The notes under the pieces were generated by a model. That model was not told where the DNA came from. It searched no databases and worked only from the letters and a program-made list of their open reading frames with translations. This document shows, piece by piece, positions 23,366 through 32,869 of a DNA stretch of 64,000 nt (position 1 is its first letter; the number at the start of each line of letters is the position of its first letter). Source of the DNA: Pyropia yezoensis (lineage: Eukaryota > Rhodophyta > Bangiophyceae > Bangiales > Bangiaceae); contig CM020620.1 in the NCBI GenBank assembly GCA_009829735.1, forward strand, positions 6,898,545-6,962,544, read 5' to 3'. The position numbers were made by a program, and so were the translations under genes.

Positions 23366-23640
23366 TGTGGAATAAGTGTTGACGAATAAAAGGATATGGG
23401 ACCGACCGACGCCCGGAAGGCAAAGAGACAGCTATTACCGTAAAGGCAAAGAAGACAATCCTTTAGCTCTCAGACATTCGATGGGGAGCAAGCCGGCCGA
23501 GCGGCGGCGGCGAGCCCCCACGTCGCAGATAAGGGCGAAATAACATGCTGGTCGAGCGACCGAGCGGAGGCCAGGCGGCCGATCGCTACGAGCATGGCAA
23601 TCAACATAAAAGATCCCTCCAAGGCAAGGACAGATAAACA
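23366..23640 (-). repeat. 5' LTR of element C (275 bp)
   Basis: It adjoins the primer-binding site with one spacer base. The outer flank begins CGCCT; only CGC matches the end of the flank at the other LTR, so a standard 5-bp target duplication is not evident. Confidence 0.95.
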
Positions 23641-24520
23641 CGCCTTTGATTAAAGCATGCTTTAATTAAAGACACTCTTTAATCAATCAACGATGTATCT
23701 TTTTTTATACCTTTTTTGACATTGAACGACATACCTCTGGACTTGTGCGCCTCCCACAATGCGCCACCGTGAATAAGCGTGGTTGGGCGCCAACCAAGCA
23801 GTCGCCGTGCAACGTTTGAGTGCCAGTGACGTCCTCTTCGCGCGCCCTCTATCCCTCCCCCTTTCCGCTGTGCCACGAGAAGAGCTTCGGGGGCCTACCG
23901 TCTTCGAGTGTCGGGTCGGCTCACGATACCCGTGAAGACTTACAATGGAGGTTGACAGTGCGGCAGGATCATCTTCCGGCGCCGGAGTTCCTGACACGTC
24001 GGAGGACGCAGAACCAGTAGACGCTCGGGCGGGCGCTGCAGCAGCACAGGCGGGCGCTGGGGCAGCGGCGGTCTTGGCGGGTGCTGGGGACATTCCGGCA
24101 CCCGCTGCCAGCAGCCGTAGACTGGCCGAAAGGCCAGTGAGACAAAGCTGGAGTTTCAGCTGCGGCCTGGCTGCGGAGCCATCTGCAACCACTGCCAGAA
24201 GGAGGGCGCGCCATAGGCGGCCTCTGCCAGCGATCCCCCGACGGCGCCCCCACGACCACCACTCACCTGGTGCCGCCGGGCGATGGCCGCCAGGGCGGCC
24301 AGTGCAGTGCAATGAGCGACAGTTGTTCTGCGCGCAGCAGCGGCAGCGGTGGGTACTCCGCAGCTTCGCACTTCAGCGAAAGAGTCCTCACTTATCAGAA
24401 TTTCGTATACTTACTGCCGATAAGTGCTGTTTGATTAATGCAACCTTCGGTTCCGAGGTTTGATTAATCTCTGCTTTAATCTATGCTTTAATTAAAATTA
24501 AAATGCATGCATTGAACTCG
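23641..24520. other. Segment with AT-rich ends, possible non-autonomous DNA element
   Basis: Both ends are rich in TTAATTAAA and TTTGATTAA motifs, unlike the GC-rich surroundings. ATGCTTTAATTAAA occurs at 23,657-23,670 and again at 24,483-24,496. The interior is GC-rich and has an open frame beginning at 23,945 (start MEVDSAAGSSSGAG). In another frame there is a short CxxxCxxC patch (CGAICNHC) near 24.17-24.19 kb that could be the remnant of a BED-type zinc finger. No transposase is recognised and clean terminal inverted repeats were not established. Confidence 0.35.
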
Positions 24521-25086
24521 TGACAACCATGGTTGTCGGACGCAGTCGTGACGTTCCGATGTGCCCCAAAAGATCAACGTGGCACCTAATATCCGTAGTT
24601 TTAACGAATATGGTGTCGGAAAGCCTGTTGTTGGCTGCGCCCTAACAAAGTGGGATGTGCCTCCGTCTCTCAGTTCACCGGCAACCCAATAGACGGCCAA
24701 CGGATGAGTGCATACAAACCTATGTGCATACCTACTGTATATTTTTCGGCCTTTATTCATTTACATGGGCGGAAAAACAAGAGTGGGTGTTACCACGTTC
24801 AAGCCCCCTTGTGCCGTGTTCGTACTTCCCCTGTCTCCTCCACAACGATGACGGTCCCCGTGGCGTCCGTTATTTCCTCTCGAGGGGAGATCCATCAGCG
24901 GCAACACTCCTTACATAGATATGTATGGGAAAAAACCGAACGCAGGCTCGGTCACCGCTGTGCACAAAGCTATATTTACATTTACATCGTCGCTGTCGCT
25001 CATGTCTGCCCGTCACTGGGCATGACGCAACAGGCCCAAAAGCGGCCAAAGTACGGCGCTCCTCCACTCTGTGGTGCGCCGTCTTC
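24521..25086. other. Intergenic, 3' side of the cullin gene
   Basis: Nothing gene-like is recognised. It is moderately AT-rich with TTTACATTTACA near 24.98 kb, consistent with a 3' flank. Confidence 0.4.
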
Positions 25087-28000
25087 TCACAAGACGTACT
25101 CGACAATGTCCTCATCATCTCCACCGCCGCCGCTGGCCCCGCCGCCACTAACGTCGCCCCTCCCGGCGCTCACACCCGACAATGGAGTGACGGCGAGCAG
25201 CTCCCGGTCCTCGAGCGCCTCCACCGCCCGCCCCACCGCGGCGTCCGTAACGGAGAAGCGGGGCGCCAGGGCCGCCCGCACGGCGGCGGTCAAGGCCCCT
25301 CGCGACAGCCGCCGCCCCGCCTTCGCCGCACACGCCACAGCCGCCTGGACCCGCATCCGCGCGTCATCGTCGCCCGACCGACGACAGCTGGTGCCGGGGC
25401 GTCCAGCACCCGCACTGCCGCCGCCGGGAGAACGCTCCCCAGCTGCGTCGCCGCCGCCACTGCCGGCGCTGCCGACGGCACTCGACGACAACCAGGGATC
25501 CCCTCCGGAGCCACCAGAGGCGAGCGCGTAGGGTGACACAAGTGCCAGCGGCAGATGCTGCGCCGGCACAGTCGACCAGTGGGGAGAAGGGGCGTTGGCG
25601 GAAGAGGGCATGGGGGCCACAGAAAAGACGGGGCCACTGACGGCAGGGCCACCGCTGCCCGTGTCGGAAGCCGCCCCTGTCTGCTCCACCACAAGTACCC
25701 CTCGGGCGACCAACGAGCGCGCTACGGCCACCGTGTCGGGCACTCGCGGGGCGGCCGCCTCGATGGCTGCCGCGCTCAACGACGGGGCGGCGTTGAATAG
25801 TAGCAGAACCGCCGCCTGCGCGGGGGTCGTCGTCAGCGTCGTTGTCTGCCCGGGGCCAGTACCGTGCCCAGTGGCCGCGACGGCGACGCCCTCCTGTCCA
25901 CTGTTGACATCGCGAGCCCACGCCATCTCGACACTCGCCAGTGCCGGGAGCCACGTCAGCCGCCGCCCCGCGTGGACGGTCAGATAGTGTCCCGCCCAGG
26001 CAGCCGATGCGTCCTGGACTTCGCGAGGGAGCAGCGTCGCCGACGCATCCGGGTGCACCGCCGTCACCGCCGCACACAGCGCGCGGTGCGCGCGGGCTCT
26101 GGAGGAAAAGGGCGCGTCGGCCAGGACATCCCCGACGCGGTCGCCCCCACTGCCACCACCACTGCCGGCTGCATATCCACCGCCCACGTGGAGTGTCGAC
26201 GGCGGGGGCGGTGGTAGAGGCCACGCGCCGGCAGTCAGCACGAGGACTTCAATACAGGGATTGGCAACGTCGTCACCCCCAGTGACAGGACCTCGCTTGC
26301 GGTTGCTCGCAAACGACGCGTTCTCTTCCCGGGAGAGGTCCAGGTCGGCGAGCATTCGCGCCAGCGGGGAGGTGTACGCGGGGCCGACAGTGTCACGGAG
26401 GTCCTCGAGCATCGCACGTTCCGCCTCAACCCGCCACCCAACAACACCGCTCCATCCGCCGCTTGGCGACGCCCTCGTCGTGGCGACGCCACAGGCCGGC
26501 GTGTCCGCCCCGTCAGGGGCAACCGCCGTCATGGAACCAGCGACAAGGCGACGGGCCAAGCACGATGCATACTCGGAGAGGAAAGCCGCCTTGTCGTCCA
26601 GGAAGCGAAACAGGCGAGTGACACACGCCAGACGGCATCTCACGCGCGCGGCCTCGTCATCCGGGTCGACAACGCCCGTGGAAACACCGTCACCTCCTGA
26701 CCTCGTGTGGTCCGCCCAGTCAACAGCTGCGCTACCGAGCCCTCGCGCACCCCTCCCCTCTCCCCCCCCTGAAAGCACCGCGTGGCAGTAGAGCGCGAGC
26801 GTCACCGGCGACGCCGAGTCGGCCGCGTTGAGAAACCGAGCACACCCTCGGTCAAGGGCGTCCGCGAATGCCGGATCAGCGCCAAAGGCGGCAGACACCA
26901 CCCCTGCGTAGCGCTCGTACACGCCCCAGGCAGCATCTACAAACGCAGTGGCGCGGGCAGCTATGGCATCGTCTTCCGACTCGTGGATCACCTCGGGGGC
27001 GACGGCGTCGTGATAGACATCCCCACCACCTTCATGTGTCGTCAATGCGCGAGAGGCTGTTGCTGCCGCTATCGACGCCCCCGTTGGCGGCGGCGGCGGC
27101 GCCACGCCCTGCAGATGAGGCAGATGAGGCGCGACCGCCGCCGTCCCCGCCATGTGCACCACTCCCCGCAGGCAGTCCTGCAGCGGCCGCAGGCTGCCCG
27201 CCGGGAGCCGCATCAGCAACTGATGTAAAACCCTGAGGTCTGCCGACCGCCCATCCAGCAGAAGAGACGGCACAAGGCCTGTCAAGCGGGGCGCGTGAGC
27301 GCCCACAAGCGCAGCGTCCAGCACGGCCGCCAACCGCGGGAGCGTCTCGGCAGCCGCGTAAACGCCGACGGATGCGGCAAGCTCGGCGGGCCGCACCGCT
27401 GCATCAACTGCCCAAACATACGTGACAGGGGAGGGGAGGCGGCCGAGGAGACGGTTTGCCTCCGAAGCAAAGTATTCGGAAGAGGCGTCCAGAAACTTCC
27501 GCTCAAAGGCAGAGCGGTACAGCTCCATGTCGCCGACGGCCACAGGAAGGCGAGGGGGCGGGGGTGACGGCACCGTCGCTGCGGACGTCGAGGCTGCCGC
27601 CATAGCCCCTGCAGCGGCAGACGTTGTCGTCGACGCCGCTTGAGACGATGCGCGGACGACGGCCACGTTCGGATCCCGCAGATGTACAGCCCGTAGCCTG
27701 CTGAGCAGCGGTAGCATGGCGGACCGCGCGCCAGCCGCTCCGTCGGCGGCGGCCACGGCTGAACCCGCCGGCCCCATTACCACCAGGGAGACGAGAAAGT
27801 CCGATACGGCGTCCAGGCCCGGAACGGTCGACGGTAACCAGTCTGGCGGCGAGGCACCTCGCTCCGCGCATCCCATGTCGGTACAGCCGCACAGGCCGTG
27901 GGCGTTGGGGTTTGGGCAGCCGAGGAGACCACCGCCACCGCGACCCGCGGCGGTGTCCATACGCTCGTCGAGCGCCGCCGCCCGACGCGCCCTTGACGCG

Positions 28001-29730
28001 CCAATGACCGTCAGAGCCGCGTCGACCAGCGCCCCCCCCACGGACCCAAACAGCTGCTGCCTCCAGGCGAGGAGTGCCATGGACCGCACGTCCATCACTT
28101 CCACACCGCGCGCGGCAAGCGGCCCTCCTGCGGTCCGCTCACTACTCCATGCGCGGTCGAGGAAGCCAAAAATCGCTGCAGCTGTGTCCACACCGGCGGC
28201 ATAGGCGAGCCAAGACGCGCGGTACGCGTAGAGGAGGCGCGCCGCATCAGCATTGGCACGGGCCACCCCGGCTGCGGCGGCTACAGCCGTGGCGGCTGCC
28301 GACGGGAGCGGCAGCGGCGCCGGGGCGGCAGCCGACGGGAAAGACCGAGGGCGGTCGTACTTATGAGCGGGGACCGACGAGCCCTCACCGCTGCCGCTGC
28401 TCCCGAGCGCCCCTACCGTCAGCGTCTGTGGTGGCATCCGCCCCGCCCTGCCCGCGTCCACGAGGGGCGACGGGTGGGGCACGTGGTGGGGCGTCACTGG
28501 CGATGACGCAACCACAAGCCCCGCGGCCAGCGCCGCCTCAACAGGTGACAGCGGCAGCGCCGCCTCGGCCGGACACGCTCCATACGGCGGCGCCGTCATG
28601 CCAACTGGCGACGACGACCGCGAGGACGATGGAGAGGAGGACGACACGCGGCCACCCACTGCCGCCGCCAGAGGCGACGACGACAGCGGGGAAAAGCCCA
28701 GTGACAACGCCACCCCGACTCGCCCACGACCATACGAGCGCCCATACAGCTGTCGGCCGCCGCCGCCGCCACCGCCACCACCACCGCCACCACCGTCCCC
28801 ACCGAGCGTGTCGCCCTCGCCGCCGCACCCTGGCTGGCCGTCGCCTCCCCCCCCCCCCCCTCCCCTGCTGCCCGCTTCCGCGTGCGACTCCCCCTCCGAC
28901 TCATCCGCGTCGAGTGCTGCCACCGCCGCCGCCGCCGCCGCATGCCGCCGCGCGCGGCAGCGCCCGTCGGCCGGGACAGCCACGGGCGGCGGCGGGGCTG
29001 GTGGGGGCACCGCCGCCAGAGGCGGCACCCGCCCCCGCGCGAGGACGCTGGCCACCCCGCGGGCGTGCATGGAAAATAATAGGCGTAGGCGGGCGTGTAG
29101 CTCCGCACCCGCCTCGTCTGCGAGGACCATTCGGTACACCCGCGAGTAAAGGTCAATAAATGGCGCGGCCGGGGGGGAACCAGGCGGTGGGGGGGCGCCG
29201 GCCACGCCGCCGCGACCGCCGCTGTTGCTGCCGCCGCCGCCGCCGCCGCCGCCCAGGTCGGCCACCAACCCATCAGCGCAGGCCGACGGGGCGGGTGGCG
29301 GCGACAGGCACCGAAGGAGGGCCTCGGAAAGGGCGCGCCAATCCGACTCGAAGTCTCGGCCCCGTGAGGCGGCGATACCGCCGCCAGGCGCTACCGCTGC
29401 GCCGCCACTGCCGTTGCCGCTGCCACCGCCGCCGCCACTGCTGCCGCCGCTGCCGCTGAAGCTACCGCCGCTGCCACTGCCGCTGCCACTGCCGCTGCCG
29501 CTGCCGCTGCCGCTGCCGCTGACGCCGCCGCCAGCCGCCGCCGCCATGGCGGTGAGCAGCGGCCGTGGCGCACCGGCGGCAACCGTCGACGTGGCCGCTG
29601 CCGCCCCAGCCGCTGTGGCCGCCGCCGCCGCCGCCGCCGCTGCCGCCTTGGCGGCTGCGGCAGCAGCGGCAGCGGCCGGGACGGCCGGCTCGCCACCCGC
29701 TGGCACCCGGCAGGCGGTGGTGGACGCCAT
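25087..29730 (-). CDS. Cullin (CUL3-like) ubiquitin-ligase scaffold, 1547 aa
   Basis: Cullins scaffold RING-type E3 ubiquitin ligases in nucleus and cytosol. The N-terminal 150 residues are Ala-, Ser- and Gly-rich low complexity. Then comes a cullin-repeat signature (FIDLYSRVYRMVLADEAGAE, compare LYrnAYnMVL of CUL3). The cullin homology region contains FLSEYASCLARRLVAG, PLARMLADLDLSREENASF, VLVLTAGAWP and TTPAQAAVLLLFNAAPSLS. The C-terminal winged helix has VQAAVACAAKAGRR, where the lysine (about residue 1470) aligns with the neddylated lysine, and ends in EYVL. It is about twice the usual cullin length because of Gly/Ser/Pro inserts. The ATG at 29,730 was chosen because upstream sequence in frame looks non-coding. 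The gene is intronless over this span. APC2 was considered but lacks the neddylation lysine context. Family sure, subtype tentative. Confidence 0.85.
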   Translation of the reverse strand: MASTTACRVPAGGEPAVPAAAAAAAAAKAAAAAAAAAATAAGAAAATSTVAAGAPRPLLTAMAAAAGGGVSGSGSGSGSGSGSGSGSGGSFSGSGGSSGGGGGSGNGSGGAAVAPGGGIAASRGRDFESDWRALSEALLRCLSPPPAPSACADGLVADLGGGGGGGGSNSGGRGGVAGAPPPPGSPPAAPFIDLYSRVYRMVLADEAGAELHARLRLLFSMHARGVASVLARGRVPPLAAVPPPAPPPPVAVPADGRCRARRHAAAAAAVAALDADESEGESHAEAGSRGGGGGGGDGQPGCGGEGDTLGGDGGGGGGGGGGGGGRQLYGRSYGRGRVGVALSLGFSPLSSSPLAAAVGGRVSSSSPSSSRSSSPVGMTAPPYGACPAEAALPLSPVEAALAAGLVVASSPVTPHHVPHPSPLVDAGRAGRMPPQTLTVGALGSSGSGEGSSVPAHKYDRPRSFPSAAAPAPLPLPSAAATAVAAAAGVARANADAARLLYAYRASWLAYAAGVDTAAAIFGFLDRAWSSERTAGGPLAARGVEVMDVRSMALLAWRQQLFGSVGGALVDAALTVIGASRARRAAALDERMDTAAGRGGGGLLGCPNPNAHGLCGCTDMGCAERGASPPDWLPSTVPGLDAVSDFLVSLVVMGPAGSAVAAADGAAGARSAMLPLLSRLRAVHLRDPNVAVVRASSQAASTTTSAAAGAMAAASTSAATVPSPPPPRLPVAVGDMELYRSAFERKFLDASSEYFASEANRLLGRLPSPVTYVWAVDAAVRPAELAASVGVYAAAETLPRLAAVLDAALVGAHAPRLTGLVPSLLLDGRSADLRVLHQLLMRLPAGSLRPLQDCLRGVVHMAGTAAVAPHLPHLQGVAPPPPPTGASIAAATASRALTTHEGGGDVYHDAVAPEVIHESEDDAIAARATAFVDAAWGVYERYAGVVSAAFGADPAFADALDRGCARFLNAADSASPVTLALYCHAVLSGGGEGRGARGLGSAAVDWADHTRSGGDGVSTGVVDPDDEAARVRCRLACVTRLFRFLDDKAAFLSEYASCLARRLVAGSMTAVAPDGADTPACGVATTRASPSGGWSGVVGWRVEAERAMLEDLRDTVGPAYTSPLARMLADLDLSREENASFASNRKRGPVTGGDDVANPCIEVLVLTAGAWPLPPPPPSTLHVGGGYAAGSGGGSGGDRVGDVLADAPFSSRARAHRALCAAVTAVHPDASATLLPREVQDASAAWAGHYLTVHAGRRLTWLPALASVEMAWARDVNSGQEGVAVAATGHGTGPGQTTTLTTTPAQAAVLLLFNAAPSLSAAAIEAAAPRVPDTVAVARSLVARGVLVVEQTGAASDTGSGGPAVSGPVFSVAPMPSSANAPSPHWSTVPAQHLPLALVSPYALASGGSGGDPWLSSSAVGSAGSGGGDAAGERSPGGGSAGAGRPGTSCRRSGDDDARMRVQAAVACAAKAGRRLSRGALTAAVRAALAPRFSVTDAAVGRAVEALEDRELLAVTPLSGVSAGRGDVSGGGASGGGGDDEDIVEYVL

Positions 29731-31161
29731 CCCAGGCCGGCGGCGCGTCCACGTCCACCAGGGCATGCAAGAGGCAGATGGGAGATGGGGGGAGAGAGGG
29801 GGGTGGAGCGCGCGACCGCAAGGCACCCGTGGGCGTAGCTGTCGGCCAGCAGCCGCGCGTGTCGTGTTGGGTGAGAACAAAAAAAAAACGGAAACGAGAG
29901 GAGGGGGGGCCGAGAGGTGGCAAGGGGAGGTAACGGGACAGGCACGGGGGAGTGCGCCCCGGCCACAGACACAGGCACACGGCCACGACGGGGCGCGGGC
30001 TTCGGCGTCACGTGCCGTCCTGGGGAACCCCACAAGAGCTGAGTGGGGCCCCCAACAAAAAAAACAGACCGACAGGAGCGGGTGCTCTCCACGTAGCGGC
30101 CGGCCGACGACCTGGCAGCCTGCTGCCACGCCCCCCCACCCCGCCAAATGCACAAAGACCACCAGCTGGTGTGGCAACGCCCTGCGGTAGGCAACCACGC
30201 AGCCGTTCACTGGCCGACCAGACCCCCCCTCCGCGCGCGTGCCGCCTCGTGTGAGAGTCGCAGCTGGGACACACAAAAGCGGCGGGCGACGGCGGACGTA
30301 GGAGATATCTGGGCCACGCTGCCAAAGGAGAGGCGGGGGGGAGGGAGGAGGGAGGGGAGGCAGGGGAGCGCACCTAAGCGGGGGCGGCCAGGGCACTGCC
30401 TTCCTCGCGTTGGCCCCCTTGACGGCTGGAGCAGGCACGAAGGAGACGTTGAGGGGGGGTCCCCTCCCCTGACCACCCAGCTAGGTTGGGGGGGTCCAGA
30501 CGGCCGCCCGCGACCGCAGTGCTGGCACGCGTCACCCCCCCCAGACGGGCCGACCAGAGCACCCCCGAGAGTCTCGGGCCGAGACAGCTCGAGAGGCCAG
30601 CCAGTCGGTTTCCTTTTAAGAAATCTGCCGAGGCGCTATGGCCTGGAGATGCAGGCACGCAGGATCCCATGGCCTTGCAGAGAGGACTGAGCAATCGATA
30701 AATACTATGTGCAACTCTATGAGAAACTATTTCCGTGGCTGAACCTTGCTGTATACTTGAGACGACGAGTATTTGCTTCTTGGAGGGAAGCTCCTCTCCT
30801 CACAGCCGTTATTGCGTGGCTCATTCGATCCACCGCGCTGCCTTCGGATGGGGGGCCTCGCGCCGCCTGGCCCTGCAGCTGTGCTGATGAGGCACCACGG
30901 GGCCGCCGTCGGGCCTACCTGCTTGACGACGCGTCCCGCATTGGCCGGCCTTCTCCGCTCCACTTCCTGCGACCGCCCCCCCTCGCTTCCCCACCGTCTC
31001 TTCCTTGCTCGACCCCCCTCCTCCCCGCTCTGCTTCCTCCTCCCTTCCCTTCCTGCAGTCCCCCGCCCTTCTGTTTCCACTTTCATCACAGCCTCTCACC
31101 CACGTTGAGCACTTCTTGTCTCACTCGTGGTGGTGGGGGCATCTACGCTGCGTGTGGCAAC
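29731..31161. other. Divergent intergenic region between cullin and SGNH-like genes
   Basis: Both neighbours are transcribed away from this 1.4-kb stretch, so it should hold both promoters. It is rich in G/C homopolymers near 30.33-30.36 kb. No gene is supported. Confidence 0.5.
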
Positions 31162-32523
31162 ATGGCGGGCCTTGGGGACCTGTGGGACCTAATCCTTGCG
31201 TCGCTCGAGGCGACGCTCTTTACCGTCTACCTGTTCACCTTCCGGGCGACTCGCTCGTTTCTGCAGGTGCGTTCTGCTGCTCTCCCACTTCCCCTCCGCA
31301 CCCCGCTCGGTTTTCCTCTCAGTTTACCGCTCAAGCGTCGCGCAGGAGGTCGCGCCGGTAATTGGGCCTCACAGAGGCCGCGCTTTTTGCAGTACCTGGC
31401 CCATTGGATGGTGAGCGGTCAGGCCTATCCCCAAGCCTTTGATTTGTTCAGGCCTATCCCCAAGCCTTTGATTTGTTCTGTGCCGTTGGCTCAGATACTG
31501 ACCCGCTGCTCACCCTCTGTTGTAGAATGTCGGTGCGGCCTCCTTTCGTGCCTTTATGCCTGCAACCTTTCCACACTTATCCCTACCCTCGACCAGTGGG
31601 CCTCCCCTCCCAGGACCTCCGCTACCCACCGAACTGTTCTGCTCGTTGGCGACGGCCTAGCTGAGGGCGTTGGGGACACCCTCGCTGTCGGCGGGCTGGC
31701 CGCCCGCATCAACACCCTCTTTGCCGCCGCCGTCCGGGAGGCGCGGATGCCCCACACCACCCTGCCGCTCAAGCTCAACTGGTCCGCTTCGTCGGCGGGC
31801 CGGCTTCATGCGTCTTCGGCCGACTGGCTGCCGCCGCCGTCGACGGCGCTGGGGCTGTCACCGGCCGGTGGGGGTGGCGCCGGCAGCGTTGGTGTCGCCG
31901 GCAGCCCCTGGCCGTCCCCGCCCGTGGCCACCAAGAACCTGTTTGCGTCGACGTTCCTGTCAGGCCGTCACGCCACCCCCGACATTGTCATCATCCTGCT
32001 AGGCGGCGTCGACGCACGGGTTGCCACAGCGGGGTTGGATGCAGACGTGGATACCTCAGCCGACGCTGCATTCGTCGCCGCCGCGGCCATAACGGCCGCC
32101 AACATATTGACGCTGGCGCGGTACTGTTCTGCGAATGGCAGCGCCGTGTGCATTGGCACGGTGCCTGCGTTTGCGGGGGTGACCACCCCCGCTGCGACAG
32201 CGTACGCCAGGGAGGTGAACCGGCTGCTCCGCGCTGGCGTGGCCGACGCGATGGCCGGGAAGTACTCGGGCGATGCCGCCGCGGCCGCGGGGCGGGTGTC
32301 GGTGGGTGGTGCCGACGGCGGGGTGGGGGACATCCTGTTGGCGCCCGACGTGGCGCAGATTGCCGCCCGGGGGGCGGACGTCGTGGCCTACGGGGGGGGC
32401 GCCGCGACGCTCAACAGCGCGGGCTACCGCCCGCTGGCGCGGCTCTGCATGGATGGGCTGGTAGGAGCGGCCAAGAAGGTGGAATGGCGGCACTGGCGGG
32501 CGGCTCTGGGCAACCGCTCGTGA
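31162..32523 (+). CDS. SGNH/GDSL-hydrolase-like protein, membrane-anchored, catalytic residues altered
   Basis: Three exons are proposed: 31,162-31,266, 31,393-31,410 and 31,597-32,523, all phase 0, about 349 aa. Donors are GTGCGT and GTGAGC; acceptors are TTTTTGCAG and CCTCGACCAG. The first exon is hydrophobic (DLILASLEATLFTVYLFTF), a likely signal anchor. The main exon has the SGNH fold order: block I VLLVGDGLAEG, block III PDIVIILLGGVDA, block V LNSAGYRPLA. In active enzymes these read GDS, G.ND and D..H; here the nucleophile Ser is Gly, the Asn is Val, and the block V Asp and His are absent. It may therefore be non-catalytic. A second acceptor (TGTTGTAG, ending 31,525) would put the third exon out of frame with the second. 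The 18-bp second exon is the least certain part. Confidence 0.6.
   Translation: MAGLGDLWDLILASLEATLFTVYLFTFRATRSFLQVRSAALPLPLRTPLGFPLSLPLKRRAGGRAGNWASQRPRFLQYLAHWMVSGQAYPQAFDLFRPIPKPLICSVPLAQILTRCSPSVVECRCGLLSCLYACNLSTLIPTLDQWASPPRTSATHRTVLLVGDGLAEGVGDTLAVGGLAARINTLFAAAVREARMPHTTLPLKLNWSASSAGRLHASSADWLPPPSTALGLSPAGGGGAGSVGVAGSPWPSPPVATKNLFASTFLSGRHATPDIVIILLGGVDARVATAGLDADVDTSADAAFVAAAAITAANILTLARYCSANGSAVCIGTVPAFAGVTTPAATAYAREVNRLLRAGVADAMAGKYSGDAAAAAGRVSVGGADGGVGDILLAPDVAQIAARGADVVAYGGGAATLNSAGYRPLARLCMDGLVGAAKKVEWRHWRAALGNRS
31419..31478 (+). repeat. 29-bp tandem duplication inside an intron
   Basis: Two perfect copies of a 29-bp unit starting TCAGGCCTATCCCCAAGCCT lie just after the donor of the second intron of the SGNH-like gene. 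Perfect identity implies a recent duplication. Confidence 0.9.
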
Positions 32524-32869
32524 CGCTCAGTGACGGGTGGGTGAGGATTGCGATGTCGCGATTTAGGGGTCTGCAGCTTGAAAAAACGCTGCGTACTTGG
32601 TCACCGCGGGGCGTCCCTCGAGCGGTTCACGTTCGTGTATTTATCGGTGGAACCTGATGGCTAAGTCCTCTCGCTGAATCTTGGCCGTCTTCGTGATCGC
32701 CACCCACTCGCGCGTCCTACCCCTCCCCGCGACAGCTCATCCGTTCCTGGATACCTCGCCTCTGACCCTGACGCACGCCAGTGAGCGTATCTCCCGCTCG
32801 ACCCCCATAGCCCTTTCCCCGCTCCGTCTCCCGGCTCACTCCTCACCTCTCCCCGCCCTGCCAGGCGTC

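Larger units (their letters stand above)
14976..23640 (-). mobile_element. Element C: young Ty3/gypsy chromovirus-type LTR retrotransposon
   Basis: A fossil on the minus strand, about 8.7 kb between the outer LTR edges. Order in element direction: 5' LTR (23,366-23,640); primer-binding site (23,347-23,364); gag at about 21.4-23.2 kb with a coiled N-terminal part, a Ser/Asp-rich linker and a CCHC knuckle (CYNCNEPGHIASQC); protease near 21.0-21.2 kb; reverse transcriptase and RNase H at about 19.0-20.5 kb (YLDD motif); integrase at about 17.9-18.9 kb; and a chromodomain near 17.6-17.7 kb (FKVRWYDYTPKDDTWEP). A C-terminal extension of about 200 residues with a hydrophobic stretch follows, then about 1.7 kb of non-coding tail with a repeat of about 48 bp (16.1-16.3 kb), and the 3' LTR. 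The LTRs differ at one base, so the insertion is recent. The element is nearly whole, with roughly three or four breaks in pol. Confidence 0.93.

Noticed and set aside
25087-29730. Reading the large minus-strand gene as APC2
   Set aside because: The neddylation-lysine context and the CUL3-like N-terminal repeat fit canonical cullins better than APC2.
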